From: Streptomyces sp. NBC_00390
GTDB lineage: Bacteria > Actinomycetota > Actinomycetes > Streptomycetales > Streptomycetaceae
Assembly: GCF_036057275.1 (NCBI RefSeq)
Contig: NZ_CP107945.1
Coordinates: 6,138,001 to 6,202,000, forward strand
Direction: 5' to 3'
DNA length: 64,000 nt
Part shown: positions 43,028-50,931 of the stretch, one piece after another
Layout of the letters: every line of letters starts with the position of its first letter
How positions within the stretch are numbered: position 1 is the first letter of the stretch
Translations under genes and position numbers: made by a program
The notes under the pieces: generated by a model
Told to the model about the DNA's origin: nothing
The model's input: only the letters and a program-made list of their open reading frames with translations
Databases searched by the model: none

Positions 43028-43306
43028 ATGATCGTGCGGATCATGGGGGAGGGCCAGGTGGAGCTGGACGACAGCCACTTCACCGAACTGAACAAGCTCG
43101 ACGACCTACTGCTCAAGGAGATGGAGAGCGGCGACGGTCCCGGCTTCCGCCGGACGCTGCAGTCGCTGCTCGACAAGGTCCGTGAGCTCGGCGAGCCCCT
43201 GCCCGACGATTCCCTGGAACCGTCCGAACTGATCCTCCCTTCTGCGGACGCGACGCTCGAGGAGGTCCGCGAACTCCTCGGCGACGACGGTCTGATCCCC
43301 GGCTGA
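43028..43306 (+). CDS. pspAA: PspA-associated protein PspAA
   Basis: 92 residues, acidic: MIVRIMGEGQVELDDSHFTE, LNKLDDLLLKEMESGDGPGF, then ALEEVRELLGDDG-like ending (TLEEVRELLGDDGLIPG). This is the small PspAA partner that accompanies PspA in actinobacteria and archaea. Spacing of 20 bases after pspA and the shared orientation indicate one operon; a perfect terminator follows. Confidence 0.92.
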   Translation: MIVRIMGEGQVELDDSHFTELNKLDDLLLKEMESGDGPGFRRTLQSLLDKVRELGEPLPDDSLEPSELILPSADATLEEVRELLGDDGLIPG

Positions 43307-43334
43307 TCCCGGGCCGGCCGTCCACTCCGACACC

Positions 43335-43378
43335 GCCGCGTGCCCCGCCCTCCGAACTGAGGGGGCGGGGCACGCGGC
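43335..43378 (+). terminator. Terminator of pspA-pspAA
   Basis: GCCGCGTGCCCCGCCC with its perfect complement, a 16-base-pair stem, 28 bases after the pspAA stop. It separates the psp pair from the two-component genes that follow in the same direction. Confidence 0.9.
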
Positions 43379-43450
43379 GCTTCGGGGCCGAAGTCCTGCG
43401 GCTGTCACGACGTACCCGCCTGCGAGCGGCACGCCGTAACGTTGCCCGAC

Positions 43451-44674
43451 GTGACCTCACTCGCCGACCGGTTCGACCGCACCAAGCGCTGGCTCCGCGC
43501 GCATCCGCTCGCGTTCGACGCCGGGCTGGCCGTGGCCGTACTGATCTGCATGGTCGCCGGCTCCTTCGCCGATCCGGGCGGGCCGCACGGGCCCACCTTC
43601 GGGACCCGTACCCCCGAGGTGCGCAGCGCTCTGCTGATGCTGGTCGCCGCCGGCGCGCTCGTCTTCCGGCGGCGCGACCCGATGGCCGTGCTCATGGTCA
43701 CCGGCGCGGTCTCGGTGGTCGAGCTGGTGGCCGGTGATCCCGCGGCACCTGTCGCGATGAGCGCGGTGATCGCGCTGTACACCGTCGCCTCCCGCACCGA
43801 CCGGCCCACCACCTGGCGGGTCGGCCTGCTGACCATGGGCGGGCTGACCGGCGCCGCGATGTTCTACGGGTCGGCGCCCTGGTACTCCCAGGAGAACCTG
43901 GGCGTCTTCGCGTGGACGGGCATGGCGGCCGCCGCCGGTGACGCCGTGCGCAGCCGGCGCGCCTTCGTCGACGCCATACGCGAGCGGGCCGAGCGGGCCG
44001 AGCGCACCCGCGAGGAGGAGGCCCGGCGCCGGGTCGCCGAGGAGCGGCTGCGGATCGCCCGCGACCTCCATGACGTGGTCGCCCACCACATCGCCCTGGT
44101 CAATGTGCAGGCAGGCGTCGCCGCCCATGTCATGGACAAGCGGCCCGACCAGGCCAAGGAGGCTCTGGCGCATGTCCGGGAGGCGAGCCGGTCGGCGTTG
44201 AACGAACTGCGTGCGACGGTGGGTCTGCTGCGTCAGTCCGGCGACCCCGAGGCCCCGACCGAGCCCGCCCCCGGCCTCGCCGTCCTCGACGAGCTGGTGA
44301 CCACCTTCCGGCAGGCCGGTCTGCCGGTCGACGTCGCGCGAGCCGACGACGGCGTCACCCCGGCCGCGGCCGTCGACCTCGCCGCGTACCGGATCATCCA
44401 GGAGGCGCTGACCAATGTGCAGAAACACGCGGGCCCGGACGCCAAGGCGGAGGTGAGCGTGGTGCGGGTGGGCGCGAGCCTGGAGATCACCGTGCTGGAC
44501 AACGGCGCCGGGCCCGGGAGCCCCGAGGCGCCCGGCGGCGGCCACGGACTGCTGGGCATGCGTGAGAGGGTCACCGCGCTCGGCGGCAGGGTGAACGCCG
44601 GGCCCCGGTACGGGGGCGGCTGGCGCGTCCAGGCGATACTGCCGATCAAGACCCGTACGGGGGAGGACGCATGA
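43451..44674 (+). CDS. NarL-type sensor histidine kinase
   Basis: 407 residues. Four to five N-terminal membrane helices (about 25-165) with little outside the membrane, an intramembrane-sensing layout. HisKA_3 dimerisation domain with the phosphorylated histidine in RIARDLHDVVAHHIALVNVQ. HATPase region: N box RIIQEALTNVQKHAG, G1 ITVLDNGAGPGSP, G2 GGGHGLLGMRERVTALGG. The GTG at 43451 is chosen; there is no Shine-Dalgarno sequence and a TAACGT box eight bases upstream could make the mRNA leaderless. The stop overlaps the response regulator start (ATGA). Confidence 0.92.
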   Translation: MTSLADRFDRTKRWLRAHPLAFDAGLAVAVLICMVAGSFADPGGPHGPTFGTRTPEVRSALLMLVAAGALVFRRRDPMAVLMVTGAVSVVELVAGDPAAPVAMSAVIALYTVASRTDRPTTWRVGLLTMGGLTGAAMFYGSAPWYSQENLGVFAWTGMAAAAGDAVRSRRAFVDAIRERAERAERTREEEARRRVAEERLRIARDLHDVVAHHIALVNVQAGVAAHVMDKRPDQAKEALAHVREASRSALNELRATVGLLRQSGDPEAPTEPAPGLAVLDELVTTFRQAGLPVDVARADDGVTPAAAVDLAAYRIIQEALTNVQKHAGPDAKAEVSVVRVGASLEITVLDNGAGPGSPEAPGGGHGLLGMRERVTALGGRVNAGPRYGGGWRVQAILPIKTRTGEDA

Positions 44675-45357
44675 CGATCCGGGTGCTGCTCGCCGACGAC
44701 CAGGCACTGCTGCGCAGCGCGTTCAAGATCCTGGTGGACTCCGAGCCCGACATGGAGGTCGTCGCCGAGGCCGCCGACGGTGCCGAGGCCGTCGCCCTGG
44801 CCCGCTCGGCCAGGGCCGATGTCGTCCTGATGGACATCCGGATGCCCGGTACGGACGGCCTTGCCGCCACCCGGATGATCAGCACGGACCCGGAGCTGAC
44901 CGGGGTGCACGTGGTCATGCTCACCACCTTCGAGGTGGACGAGTACGTCGTGCAGTCGCTGCGCGCGGGGGCCTCCGGTTTCCTCGGCAAGGGCGCGGAG
45001 CCCGAGGAGCTCCTGAGCGCCATCCGGATCGCGGCGGCGGGCGAGGCGCTGCTGTCCCCGGCGGCGACCAAGGGCCTGATCGCCAGATTCCTCGCGCAGG
45101 GCGGGAGTTCGGACGACGCTCCGGAGCCGGGAGCGTACGCGGAGCGGCTGGACGCGCTCACCGGCCGGGAGCGCGAGGTGCTGGTACTGGTCGCCGGCGG
45201 CCACTCCAACGACGAGATCGCCGACCGCCTCGAGGTCAGCCCGCTCACCGTCAAGACCCATGTGAACCGGGCCATGGGCAAGCTCGGCGCCCGCGACCGG
45301 GCCCAGCTGGTGGTGACGGCGTACGAGTCGGGCCTGGTACGTCCAAGGGTGGACTGA
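44671..45357 (+). CDS. NarL/LuxR family response regulator
   Basis: 228 residues. Receiver domain with acidic pair (VLLADDQALLRSAFKILVDS), phosphoacceptor aspartate in VVLMDIRMPGTDGLAA, threonine in HVVMLTTFEVDEYV and lysine in GFLGKGAEPEEL. C-terminal LuxR helix-turn-helix (LTGREREVLVLVAGGHSNDE, IADRLEVSPLTVKTHVNRAM). Partner of the kinase upstream, with translational coupling by the four-base overlap. The RND pump 155 bases downstream and the pspA operon just upstream are natural candidate targets. Confidence 0.94.
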   Translation: MTIRVLLADDQALLRSAFKILVDSEPDMEVVAEAADGAEAVALARSARADVVLMDIRMPGTDGLAATRMISTDPELTGVHVVMLTTFEVDEYVVQSLRAGASGFLGKGAEPEELLSAIRIAAAGEALLSPAATKGLIARFLAQGGSSDDAPEPGAYAERLDALTGREREVLVLVAGGHSNDEIADRLEVSPLTVKTHVNRAMGKLGARDRAQLVVTAYESGLVRPRVD

Positions 45358-45450
45358 GTCGTTCCGGATGTACTCCAGCTGCGGTATGCGCGCGACGAGG
45401 AACGGGACCTGGGGCCTACGGATCGGCCTTCCGGGATGCCCGAAGGTATA

Positions 45451-45474
45451 GGCGGGCACCTGCCCGTGCCCGCC
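45451..45474. promoter_or_regulatory. Inverted repeat in front of the RND pump gene
   Basis: GGCGGGCAC-CTGCCC-GTGCCCGCC, nine-base perfect arms, 39 bases upstream of the pump start. A second imperfect repeat (CCTTCCGGG-ATG-CCCGAAGG) is at about 45428-45447, with TATAGG between the two. Either an operator or a terminator for the response regulator transcript. Confidence 0.4.
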
Positions 45475-45512
45475 CCCTTCCGCTTCCGCGAACGCCACAG
45501 AAGAGAGACCCC

Positions 45513-48500
45513 ATGTCCTGGCTGTCCAGATTCAGCCTGTCGCAACGGGCCCTTGTCGGGCTGATATCGCTCGTCGCGATCCTCTTCGGGGCGATCGCCA
45601 TCCCGCAGCTCAAGCAGCAGCTGCTGCCCTCGATCGAGTTTCCGATGGTGTCGGTGCTCGCCCCCTACCAGGGCGCGTCCCCCGATGTGGTCGAGAAGCA
45701 GGTCGTGGAGCCGATCGAGAGCTCGCTCAAGGCCGTCGACGGCATCAAGAGCGTCACGGCCACGGCGAGCGAGGGCAACGCCGTGATCACGGTCGGCTTC
45801 GACTACGGGGACGGCGCCAAGCAGCTCGTCGCCGATGTCCAGCAGGCCGTGAACCGGGCCCGCGCCCAGCTGCCCGACGATGTGGACCCGCAGGTCGTGG
45901 CCGGTGCGACGGACGACATTCCGGCCGTCGTGCTCGCCGTGACCTCCGACAAGGACCAGCAGGCGCTGGCCGGCCAGCTGGAGCGGACCGTCGTCCCGGC
46001 GCTCGAGGACATCGAGGGTGTCGGCCAGGTGACCGTCGACGGCGTGCAGGATCTGCAGGTCTCCGTCACCCCGGACAACAAGAAGCTCGCCCGCGCAGGC
46101 CTGACCACCGCCTCGCTGGCCGAGGCCCTCCAGACGGGTGGTGCCACCGTCCCGGCCGGGTCGTTCTCCGAGGACGGCAAGAGCCGCACCGTCCAGGTCG
46201 GCGGCGCCTTCACGTCGCTGAAGGAGATCGAGGACCTGCGGGTCGTGCCCGGCAAGGGCAAGCCGGTCCGCCTCGGTGCCGTCGCGGAGGTCGAGCAGAC
46301 CGAGTCCACCCGGGTCTCCCTGACCCGTACGAACGGCAAGCCCAGCCTCGCCGTCCTCGCCACCATGGACAACGACGGCAGCGCCGTCGCCATCTCCGAG
46401 GCCGTCCAGGACAAGCTGCCCGAGCTGCGGGCGGACCTCGGCTCCGGTGCGGAGCTCACGGTCGTCTCCGACCAGGGCCCGGCGGTCTCCAAGGCGATCT
46501 CCGGCCTGACCACCGAGGGCGCACTCGGCCTGCTGTTCGCCGTCATCGTGATCCTTGTCTTCCTGGCCTCGCTGCGCTCCACCCTTGTCACGGCGGTCTC
46601 CATCCCGCTGTCGGTGGTGCTCGCGCTGATCGTGCTGTGGACCCGCGACCTGTCGCTGAACATGCTGACGCTCGGTGCCCTGACCATCGCGATCGGCCGT
46701 GTCGTCGACGACTCGATCGTGGTCCTGGAGAACATCAAGCGGCACCTCGGCTACGGCGAGGAGCGCCACAGCGCCATCGTCACCGCCGTGAAGGAGGTCG
46801 CCGGCGCGGTCACCTCCTCCACCCTGACCACGGTCGCGGTGTTCCTGCCGATCGGTCTGGTCGGCGGCATGGTGGGCGAGCTGTTCGGCTCGTTCAGCCT
46901 GACCGTCACCGCGGCCCTGCTGGCCTCCCTGCTGGTCTCGCTGACCGTGGTTCCCGTCCTGTCCTACTGGTTCCTGCGCGCACCGAAGGCCGTGCGCGGC
47001 ATGGACCCGGACGAGGCCCGGCGCACGGCGGAGGAGAAGGAGGCGAAGAGCCGGCTGCAGCGGGCCTACGTCCCCGTCCTGCGCTTCGCGACCCGCCGCC
47101 GCCTCACGAGTGTCGTCCTCGCCCTCGCCGTGCTCTTCGGCACCTTCGGCATGGCCGGGATGCTCAAGACCAACTTCTTCGACCAGGGCGAGCAGGAGGT
47201 CATGTCCATCAAGCAGGAGCTGGCCCCCGGCACCAGCCTGGAGGCGGCCGACGCCTCGGCGAAGAAGATGGAGAAGGTGCTCGACGGACTCGACGAGATC
47301 AAGGACTACCAGGTCACTGTCGGCTCCTCCGGCTTCATGGCGGCCTTCGGCGGTGGTACGGGCGCCAACCAGGCCTCGTACCAGCTGACGCTGAACGACT
47401 CGGCGTCCTACGAGCGCACCCGTGACCGCATCGACGAGGAGCTCGGCAAGCTCGACGGGATCGGTGACACGACGATCGCGGCGGGCGACGGCTTCGGCAA
47501 CCAGGACCTGAGCGTCGTGGTGAAGGCAGCCGACGCGGACGTCCTGGCGAAGGCGTCCGAGGTGGTGCGCGACGAGGTGGCGGGGCTCGACGACGTCACC
47601 GACGTGCAGAGCGACCTGGCGCAGAGCGTGCCGCGTATCTCGGTCACGGCCACCCCGAAGGCGGCCGAGGCCGGCTTCACCGACGCCACGCTCGGTATGG
47701 CCGTCGCCCAGGCGGTGCGCGGCACCCCCGCCGGCAAGGCGCTCGTGGACGACACCGAGCGGGACATCGTCATCACCTCGGCCAAGCCGGCGAAGACGAT
47801 CGCGGAGCTGCGCGCCCTGCGGCTCGGCCCGGTCGAACTCGGCGACATCGCCGATGTGAAGCTGGTCCCGGGACCGGTCTCGATGACCCGCATCGACGGC
47901 TCGCGGGCCGCGACGATCACGGCGAAGCCGACCGGTGACAACCAGGGCGCGGTCAACGCCACGCTCCAGTCGAAGATCAACGCGCTGGACCTGCCGGAGG
48001 GCGCGACAGCGTCCATCGGCGGTGTGACCGAGGACCAGCAGGATGCGTTCCAGAACCTGTTCCTCGCGATGCTGGCGGCGATCGCCATCGTCTTCATGCT
48101 GCTGGTCGCCACGTTCCGCAGCCTGATCCAGCCGCTGATCCTGCTGGTCTCCATCCCGTTCGCGGCGACCGGCGCGATCGGTCTGCTGGTCGCCACGGAC
48201 ACCCCGATGGGCGTCCCGGCGATGATCGGCATGCTGATGCTCATCGGCATCGTGGTCACCAACGCGATCGTGCTGATCGACCTGATCAACCAGTACCGGG
48301 CCCAGGGCCTGGGCGTGGTGGAGGCGGTCGTCGAGGGCGGCCGGCACCGGCTGCGCCCGATCCTGATGACGGCCCTGGCGACGATCTTCGCCCTGCTCCC
48401 GATGGCGCTGGGCGTCACGGGCGAGGGCGGCTTCATCGCCAAGCCGCTGGCGGTGGTGGTGATCGGCGGTCTGATCACGTCGACGCTGCTGACGCTGCTG

Positions 48501-48650
48501 CTGGTCCCGACGCTGTACGCGATGGTGGAACTCCGCAAGGAGCGCCGCCGTGCCAAGCGTGCCGCGAAGAGCGCGGCGACGTCGGGCGAGTCCACCCCGC
48601 AGGCCCCCGAGCCTTCGGACGAAGCGGACCCCCAGCCGGTCGGCGCCTGA
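45513..48650 (+). CDS. RND superfamily efflux permease (AcrB/SwrC-like)
   Basis: 1045 residues, the standard length of a full RND permease: a first helix (ALVGLISLVAILFGAIAIPQ), a large extracellular loop, six helices, a second loop from about 560 and the last six helices. The proton-relay aspartates lie in GALTIAIGRVVDDSIVVLEN in TM4. The N-terminal LKQQLLPSIEFPMVSVLAPY and GASPDVVEKQVVEPIE are typical of the HAE/SwrC group found in Gram-positives. No membrane-fusion protein gene is adjacent, as usual in Gram-positives. Substrate unknown. ATG with AGAGAG upstream. Follows the two-component genes in the same direction. Confidence 0.93.
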   Translation: MSWLSRFSLSQRALVGLISLVAILFGAIAIPQLKQQLLPSIEFPMVSVLAPYQGASPDVVEKQVVEPIESSLKAVDGIKSVTATASEGNAVITVGFDYGDGAKQLVADVQQAVNRARAQLPDDVDPQVVAGATDDIPAVVLAVTSDKDQQALAGQLERTVVPALEDIEGVGQVTVDGVQDLQVSVTPDNKKLARAGLTTASLAEALQTGGATVPAGSFSEDGKSRTVQVGGAFTSLKEIEDLRVVPGKGKPVRLGAVAEVEQTESTRVSLTRTNGKPSLAVLATMDNDGSAVAISEAVQDKLPELRADLGSGAELTVVSDQGPAVSKAISGLTTEGALGLLFAVIVILVFLASLRSTLVTAVSIPLSVVLALIVLWTRDLSLNMLTLGALTIAIGRVVDDSIVVLENIKRHLGYGEERHSAIVTAVKEVAGAVTSSTLTTVAVFLPIGLVGGMVGELFGSFSLTVTAALLASLLVSLTVVPVLSYWFLRAPKAVRGMDPDEARRTAEEKEAKSRLQRAYVPVLRFATRRRLTSVVLALAVLFGTFGMAGMLKTNFFDQGEQEVMSIKQELAPGTSLEAADASAKKMEKVLDGLDEIKDYQVTVGSSGFMAAFGGGTGANQASYQLTLNDSASYERTRDRIDEELGKLDGIGDTTIAAGDGFGNQDLSVVVKAADADVLAKASEVVRDEVAGLDDVTDVQSDLAQSVPRISVTATPKAAEAGFTDATLGMAVAQAVRGTPAGKALVDDTERDIVITSAKPAKTIAELRALRLGPVELGDIADVKLVPGPVSMTRIDGSRAATITAKPTGDNQGAVNATLQSKINALDLPEGATASIGGVTEDQQDAFQNLFLAMLAAIAIVFMLLVATFRSLIQPLILLVSIPFAATGAIGLLVATDTPMGVPAMIGMLMLIGIVVTNAIVLIDLINQYRAQGLGVVEAVVEGGRHRLRPILMTALATIFALLPMALGVTGEGGFIAKPLAVVVIGGLITSTLLTLLLVPTLYAMVELRKERRRAKRAAKSAATSGESTPQAPEPSDEADPQPVGA

Positions 48651-48672
48651 GCCCCTGGCCGTACCCGAACGT

Positions 48673-48707
48673 AGCCCCCGTAGCCGCCACTTGCGGCTGC
48701 GGGGGCT
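48673..48707 (+). terminator. Terminator of the RND pump gene
   Basis: AGCCCCCGTAGCCGC with GCGGCTGCGGGGGCT, 15 base pairs with one G-T wobble and a five-base loop, 22 bases after the pump stop. Confidence 0.85.
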
Positions 48708-48801
48708 TCCGCGTTCGGTCATTCCCGCACCGCAGAGCGGCAAGTGAGCTCACCTGCACGGGGGTCGGCCCCGCGGGAAATGACGGGCGGCGAGTGAGGA
48801 A

Positions 48802-48839
48802 CAGTGGCCGGACGCCCTTCCCGGGGCGTCCGGCCACTG
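48802..48839 (-). terminator. Terminator hairpin directly after a small minus-strand frame
   Basis: CAGTGGCCGGACGCCC with its perfect complement, a 16-base-pair stem around TTCCCG. On the minus strand it begins one base after the TGA of the small frame at 48841-49017. On the plus strand it is a second terminator 150 bases after the RND pump gene. Confidence 0.8.
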
Positions 48840-48840
48840 C

Positions 48841-49017
48841 TCAAGCATCGGCGAAGAGTCCGAAGGAATCGGAAACGAAGATGCCATGAGAACCGGGCAG
48901 TCCGTGCTCGCGTTCGCCGTGTTCGTCGGCTTCTGCGAGATCGGGTACGGCGTCAGCGGCGGCGGGCCGAGTGTGCGGGCGCGGGGGAAGCGATCGAGGG
49001 GCCGTGGCCGCACACAA
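48841..49017 (-). CDS. Candidate small protein (about 58 aa) between two terminators
   Basis: A frame on the minus strand that ends ADEHGEREHGLPGSHG-IFVSDSFGLFADA followed by TGA and, one base later, a 16-base-pair terminator. The second half has normal amino-acid composition and no stop, while the first half (LCAATAPRSLPPRPHTRP) looks less protein-like. There is no ATG or GTG in frame after the nadA terminator; the only candidate is a TTG at 49017. It may therefore be a real small gene with a rare start, a decayed gene, or chance. I do not recognise the peptide. Confidence 0.3.
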   Translation of the reverse strand: MCAATAPRSLPPRPHTRPAAADAVPDLAEADEHGEREHGLPGSHGIFVSDSFGLFADA

Positions 49018-49047
49018 CTCCCCCGGCCCGTGCGCGGGCCGGGGGAG
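49018..49047 (-). terminator. Terminator of nadA
   Basis: CTCCCCCGGCCCG-TGCG-CGGGCCGGGGGAG, a perfect 13-base-pair stem with tetraloop, 28 bases downstream of the nadA stop. Confidence 0.88.
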
Positions 49048-49075
49048 GAGTACGTTCCCGTGTGTACGTGTGCGG

Positions 49076-50257
49076 CTACGGCAGCGCCAGCATCCGCTCG
49101 AGTGCCAGCTTCGCGAAGCTCTCCGTCTCCGGGTCGACCTGGATACGGTTCACCAGCTTGCCGTCCGCCAGCGACTCCAGCGCCCAGACCAGGTGCGGCA
49201 GGTCGATGCGGTTCATCGTGGAGCAGAAGCAGACCGTCCTGTCGAGGAAGACGACCTCCTTGTCCGGGTGCGCGTTCGCCACGCGGCGGACCAGGTTCAG
49301 CTCGGTGCCGATGGCCCACTTGGAGCCCGCCGGCGCCGCCTCGAGCGTCTTGATGATGTACTCCGTCGAGCCGACGTAATCGGCGGCGGCCACCACCTCG
49401 TGCTTGCACTCGGGGTGCACCAGGACGTTCACGCCCGGGATCCGCTCGCGGACATCGTTGACCGAGTCCAGCGAGAACCGGCCGTGCACCGAGCAGTGGC
49501 CCCGCCACAGGATCATCTTCGCCGCGCGCAGCTCCTCTGCCGTGAGCCCGCCGTTCGGCTTGTGCGGGTTGTAGAGGACGCAGTCGTCCAGCGACATCCC
49601 CATGTCCCGGACGGCCGTGTTGCGCCCCAGGTGCTGGTCCGGCAGGAAGAGGACCTTCTCGCCCTGCTCGAAGGCCCAGTCCAGCGCGCGCTTGGCGTTC
49701 GACGACGTACAGATCGTGCCGCCGTGCTTGCCGGTGAAGGCCTTGATGTCCGCGGAGGAGTTCATGTACGACACCGGCACGACCTGCTCGGCGACGCCTG
49801 CCTCGGTCAGCACGTCCCAGCACTCGGCGACCTGCTCGGCCGTGGCCATGTCGGCCATCGAGCAGCCGGCCGCCAGGTCGGGCAGGACGACCTTCTGGTC
49901 GTCGGTGGTGAGGATGTCCGCCGACTCCGCCATGAAGTGCACACCGCAGAAGACGATGTACTCGGCCTCCGGACGTGCCGCGGCGTCCCTCGCCAGCTTG
50001 AAGGAGTCCCCGGTGACGTCCGCGAACTGGATGACCTCGTCACGCTGGTAGTGGTGGCCGAGGACGAAGACCTTGTCGCCGAGCTTCTCCTTGGCCGCAC
50101 GGGCGCGCGCCACCAGGTCCGGGTCGGACGGCGACGGCAGGTCGCCGGGGCACTCCACGCCGCGCTCACTCCTGGGGTCGGCTTCGCGGCCGAGCAGCAG
50201 CAGGGCGAGCGGCGTCGGCTGGACGTCGAGCTCAGGGCGGGTTTGGGCGGTGGTCAC
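49076..50257 (-). CDS. nadA: Quinolinate synthase NadA
   Basis: 393 residues. [4Fe-4S] enzyme condensing iminoaspartate with dihydroxyacetone phosphate to quinolinate, the NAD precursor. VFVLGHHYQRDEVIQFADVT, DSFKLARDAA, YIVFCGVHFMAESADIL (first cluster cysteine), DLAAGCSMADMA, GGTICTSSNAKRALDW (second), and VVFLDRTVCFCSTMNRIDLP (third). GTG at 50257 (TTAQTRPELDVQPTPLALLL) has AAAGGG eight bases upstream and matches the start of known streptomycete NadA; a GTG three codons further upstream is less likely. nadB and nadC are not adjacent. A palindrome with an embedded -10 lies upstream, suggesting regulation by NAD status. Confidence 0.96.
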   Translation of the reverse strand: MTTAQTRPELDVQPTPLALLLLGREADPRSERGVECPGDLPSPSDPDLVARARAAKEKLGDKVFVLGHHYQRDEVIQFADVTGDSFKLARDAAARPEAEYIVFCGVHFMAESADILTTDDQKVVLPDLAAGCSMADMATAEQVAECWDVLTEAGVAEQVVPVSYMNSSADIKAFTGKHGGTICTSSNAKRALDWAFEQGEKVLFLPDQHLGRNTAVRDMGMSLDDCVLYNPHKPNGGLTAEELRAAKMILWRGHCSVHGRFSLDSVNDVRERIPGVNVLVHPECKHEVVAAADYVGSTEYIIKTLEAAPAGSKWAIGTELNLVRRVANAHPDKEVVFLDRTVCFCSTMNRIDLPHLVWALESLADGKLVNRIQVDPETESFAKLALERMLALP

Positions 50258-50305
50258 GACACGCACCCTTTCTTCTCTGCAGACAGACCTTTTCGTCTAT
50301 TTGAC

Positions 50306-50320
50306 GTTATCTATCATAAC
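50306..50320 (-). promoter_or_regulatory. Palindrome overlapping the probable nadA promoter
   Basis: GTTAT-CTATC-ATAAC, a perfect inverted repeat in an unusually A/T-rich patch. On the minus strand it contains TATGAT (bases 50318-50313), a near-perfect -10 box, 50-60 bases before the nadA start. A repressor bound here would block nadA transcription. Confidence 0.5.
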
Positions 50321-50508
50321 CGCTTCACGTCACTTTGACGATGTCCATAGCGTCGATGTGACGCACCCCCTGTCGACAGGTCGGTGTCCCACCTCGGCCG
50401 GTGTGCGAGCATGAAAGGGAAAGACTAGGGCTCGCCCGGAATGAATCCGGGTCCCCGCCGGTTGCAACCGTCGGCAAGCAGTCTCCGTACTACCCGGGAG
50501 AGAAGCAG

Positions 50509-50865
50509 ATGTCCGTATCGGACGAGACCACCAAGGTGAACGACGGCATCCTCCTGTCCGACGCCGCCGCGGCCAAGGTCAAGGCCCTGCTGGACCAGGA
50601 AGGCCGTGACGACCTGGCGCTGCGCGTCGCCGTTCAGCCCGGCGGCTGCTCCGGTCTGCGATACCAGCTGTTCTTCGACGAGCGTTCGCTCGACGGTGAC
50701 GTGGTCAAGGACTTCGACGGCGTGAAGGTCGTCACCGACCGCATGAGCGCCCCGTACCTGGGTGGTGCGTCGATCGACTTCGTGGACACCATCGAGAAGC
50801 AGGGCTTCACCATCGACAACCCGAACGCCACGGGCTCCTGCGCCTGCGGAGACTCGTTCAGCTAG
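50509..50865 (+). CDS. erpA: A-type iron-sulfur cluster carrier (ErpA/HesB-IscA family)
   Basis: 118 residues. Carries the three conserved cysteines of A-type scaffolds: VQPGGCSGLRYQLFFD and the C-terminal GSCACGDSFS (CxC). ILLSDAAAAKVKALLDQEGR is the usual N-terminal helix region. These proteins deliver Fe-S clusters to targets, plausibly including NadA, LipA and the Rieske protein in this window. ATG with GGGAG eight to nine bases upstream. Divergent from nadA, with 251 bases between them. A strong terminator follows 13 bases downstream. Confidence 0.93.
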   Translation: MSVSDETTKVNDGILLSDAAAAKVKALLDQEGRDDLALRVAVQPGGCSGLRYQLFFDERSLDGDVVKDFDGVKVVTDRMSAPYLGGASIDFVDTIEKQGFTIDNPNATGSCACGDSFS

Positions 50866-50878
50866 GTCGAGCCACGGA

Positions 50879-50911
50879 AAGGCGGCGGTCCCCGTCCGGG
50901 ACCGCCGCCTT
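50879..50911 (+). terminator. Terminator of the Fe-S carrier gene
   Basis: AAGGCGGCGGTCCC with its perfect complement, 14 base pairs, ending in TT. Located between convergent genes, so it may serve both. Confidence 0.88.
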
Positions 50912-50931
50912 CGGTGTATCTGCCCGCGCCC

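Noticed and set aside
44646..48743. Minus-strand frame of over 1300 residues opposite the response regulator and RND pump
   Set aside because: Antisense to two well-defined genes; the translation is His/Asp/Arg/Gly-rich, the usual reverse reading of high-GC coding DNA.
48886..49353. Plus-strand frame starting MRTGQSVLAFAVFVGF
   Set aside because: The N-terminus looks like a membrane helix, but the rest runs antisense through the nadA terminator and nadA and is low-complexity Arg/Pro/Ala.
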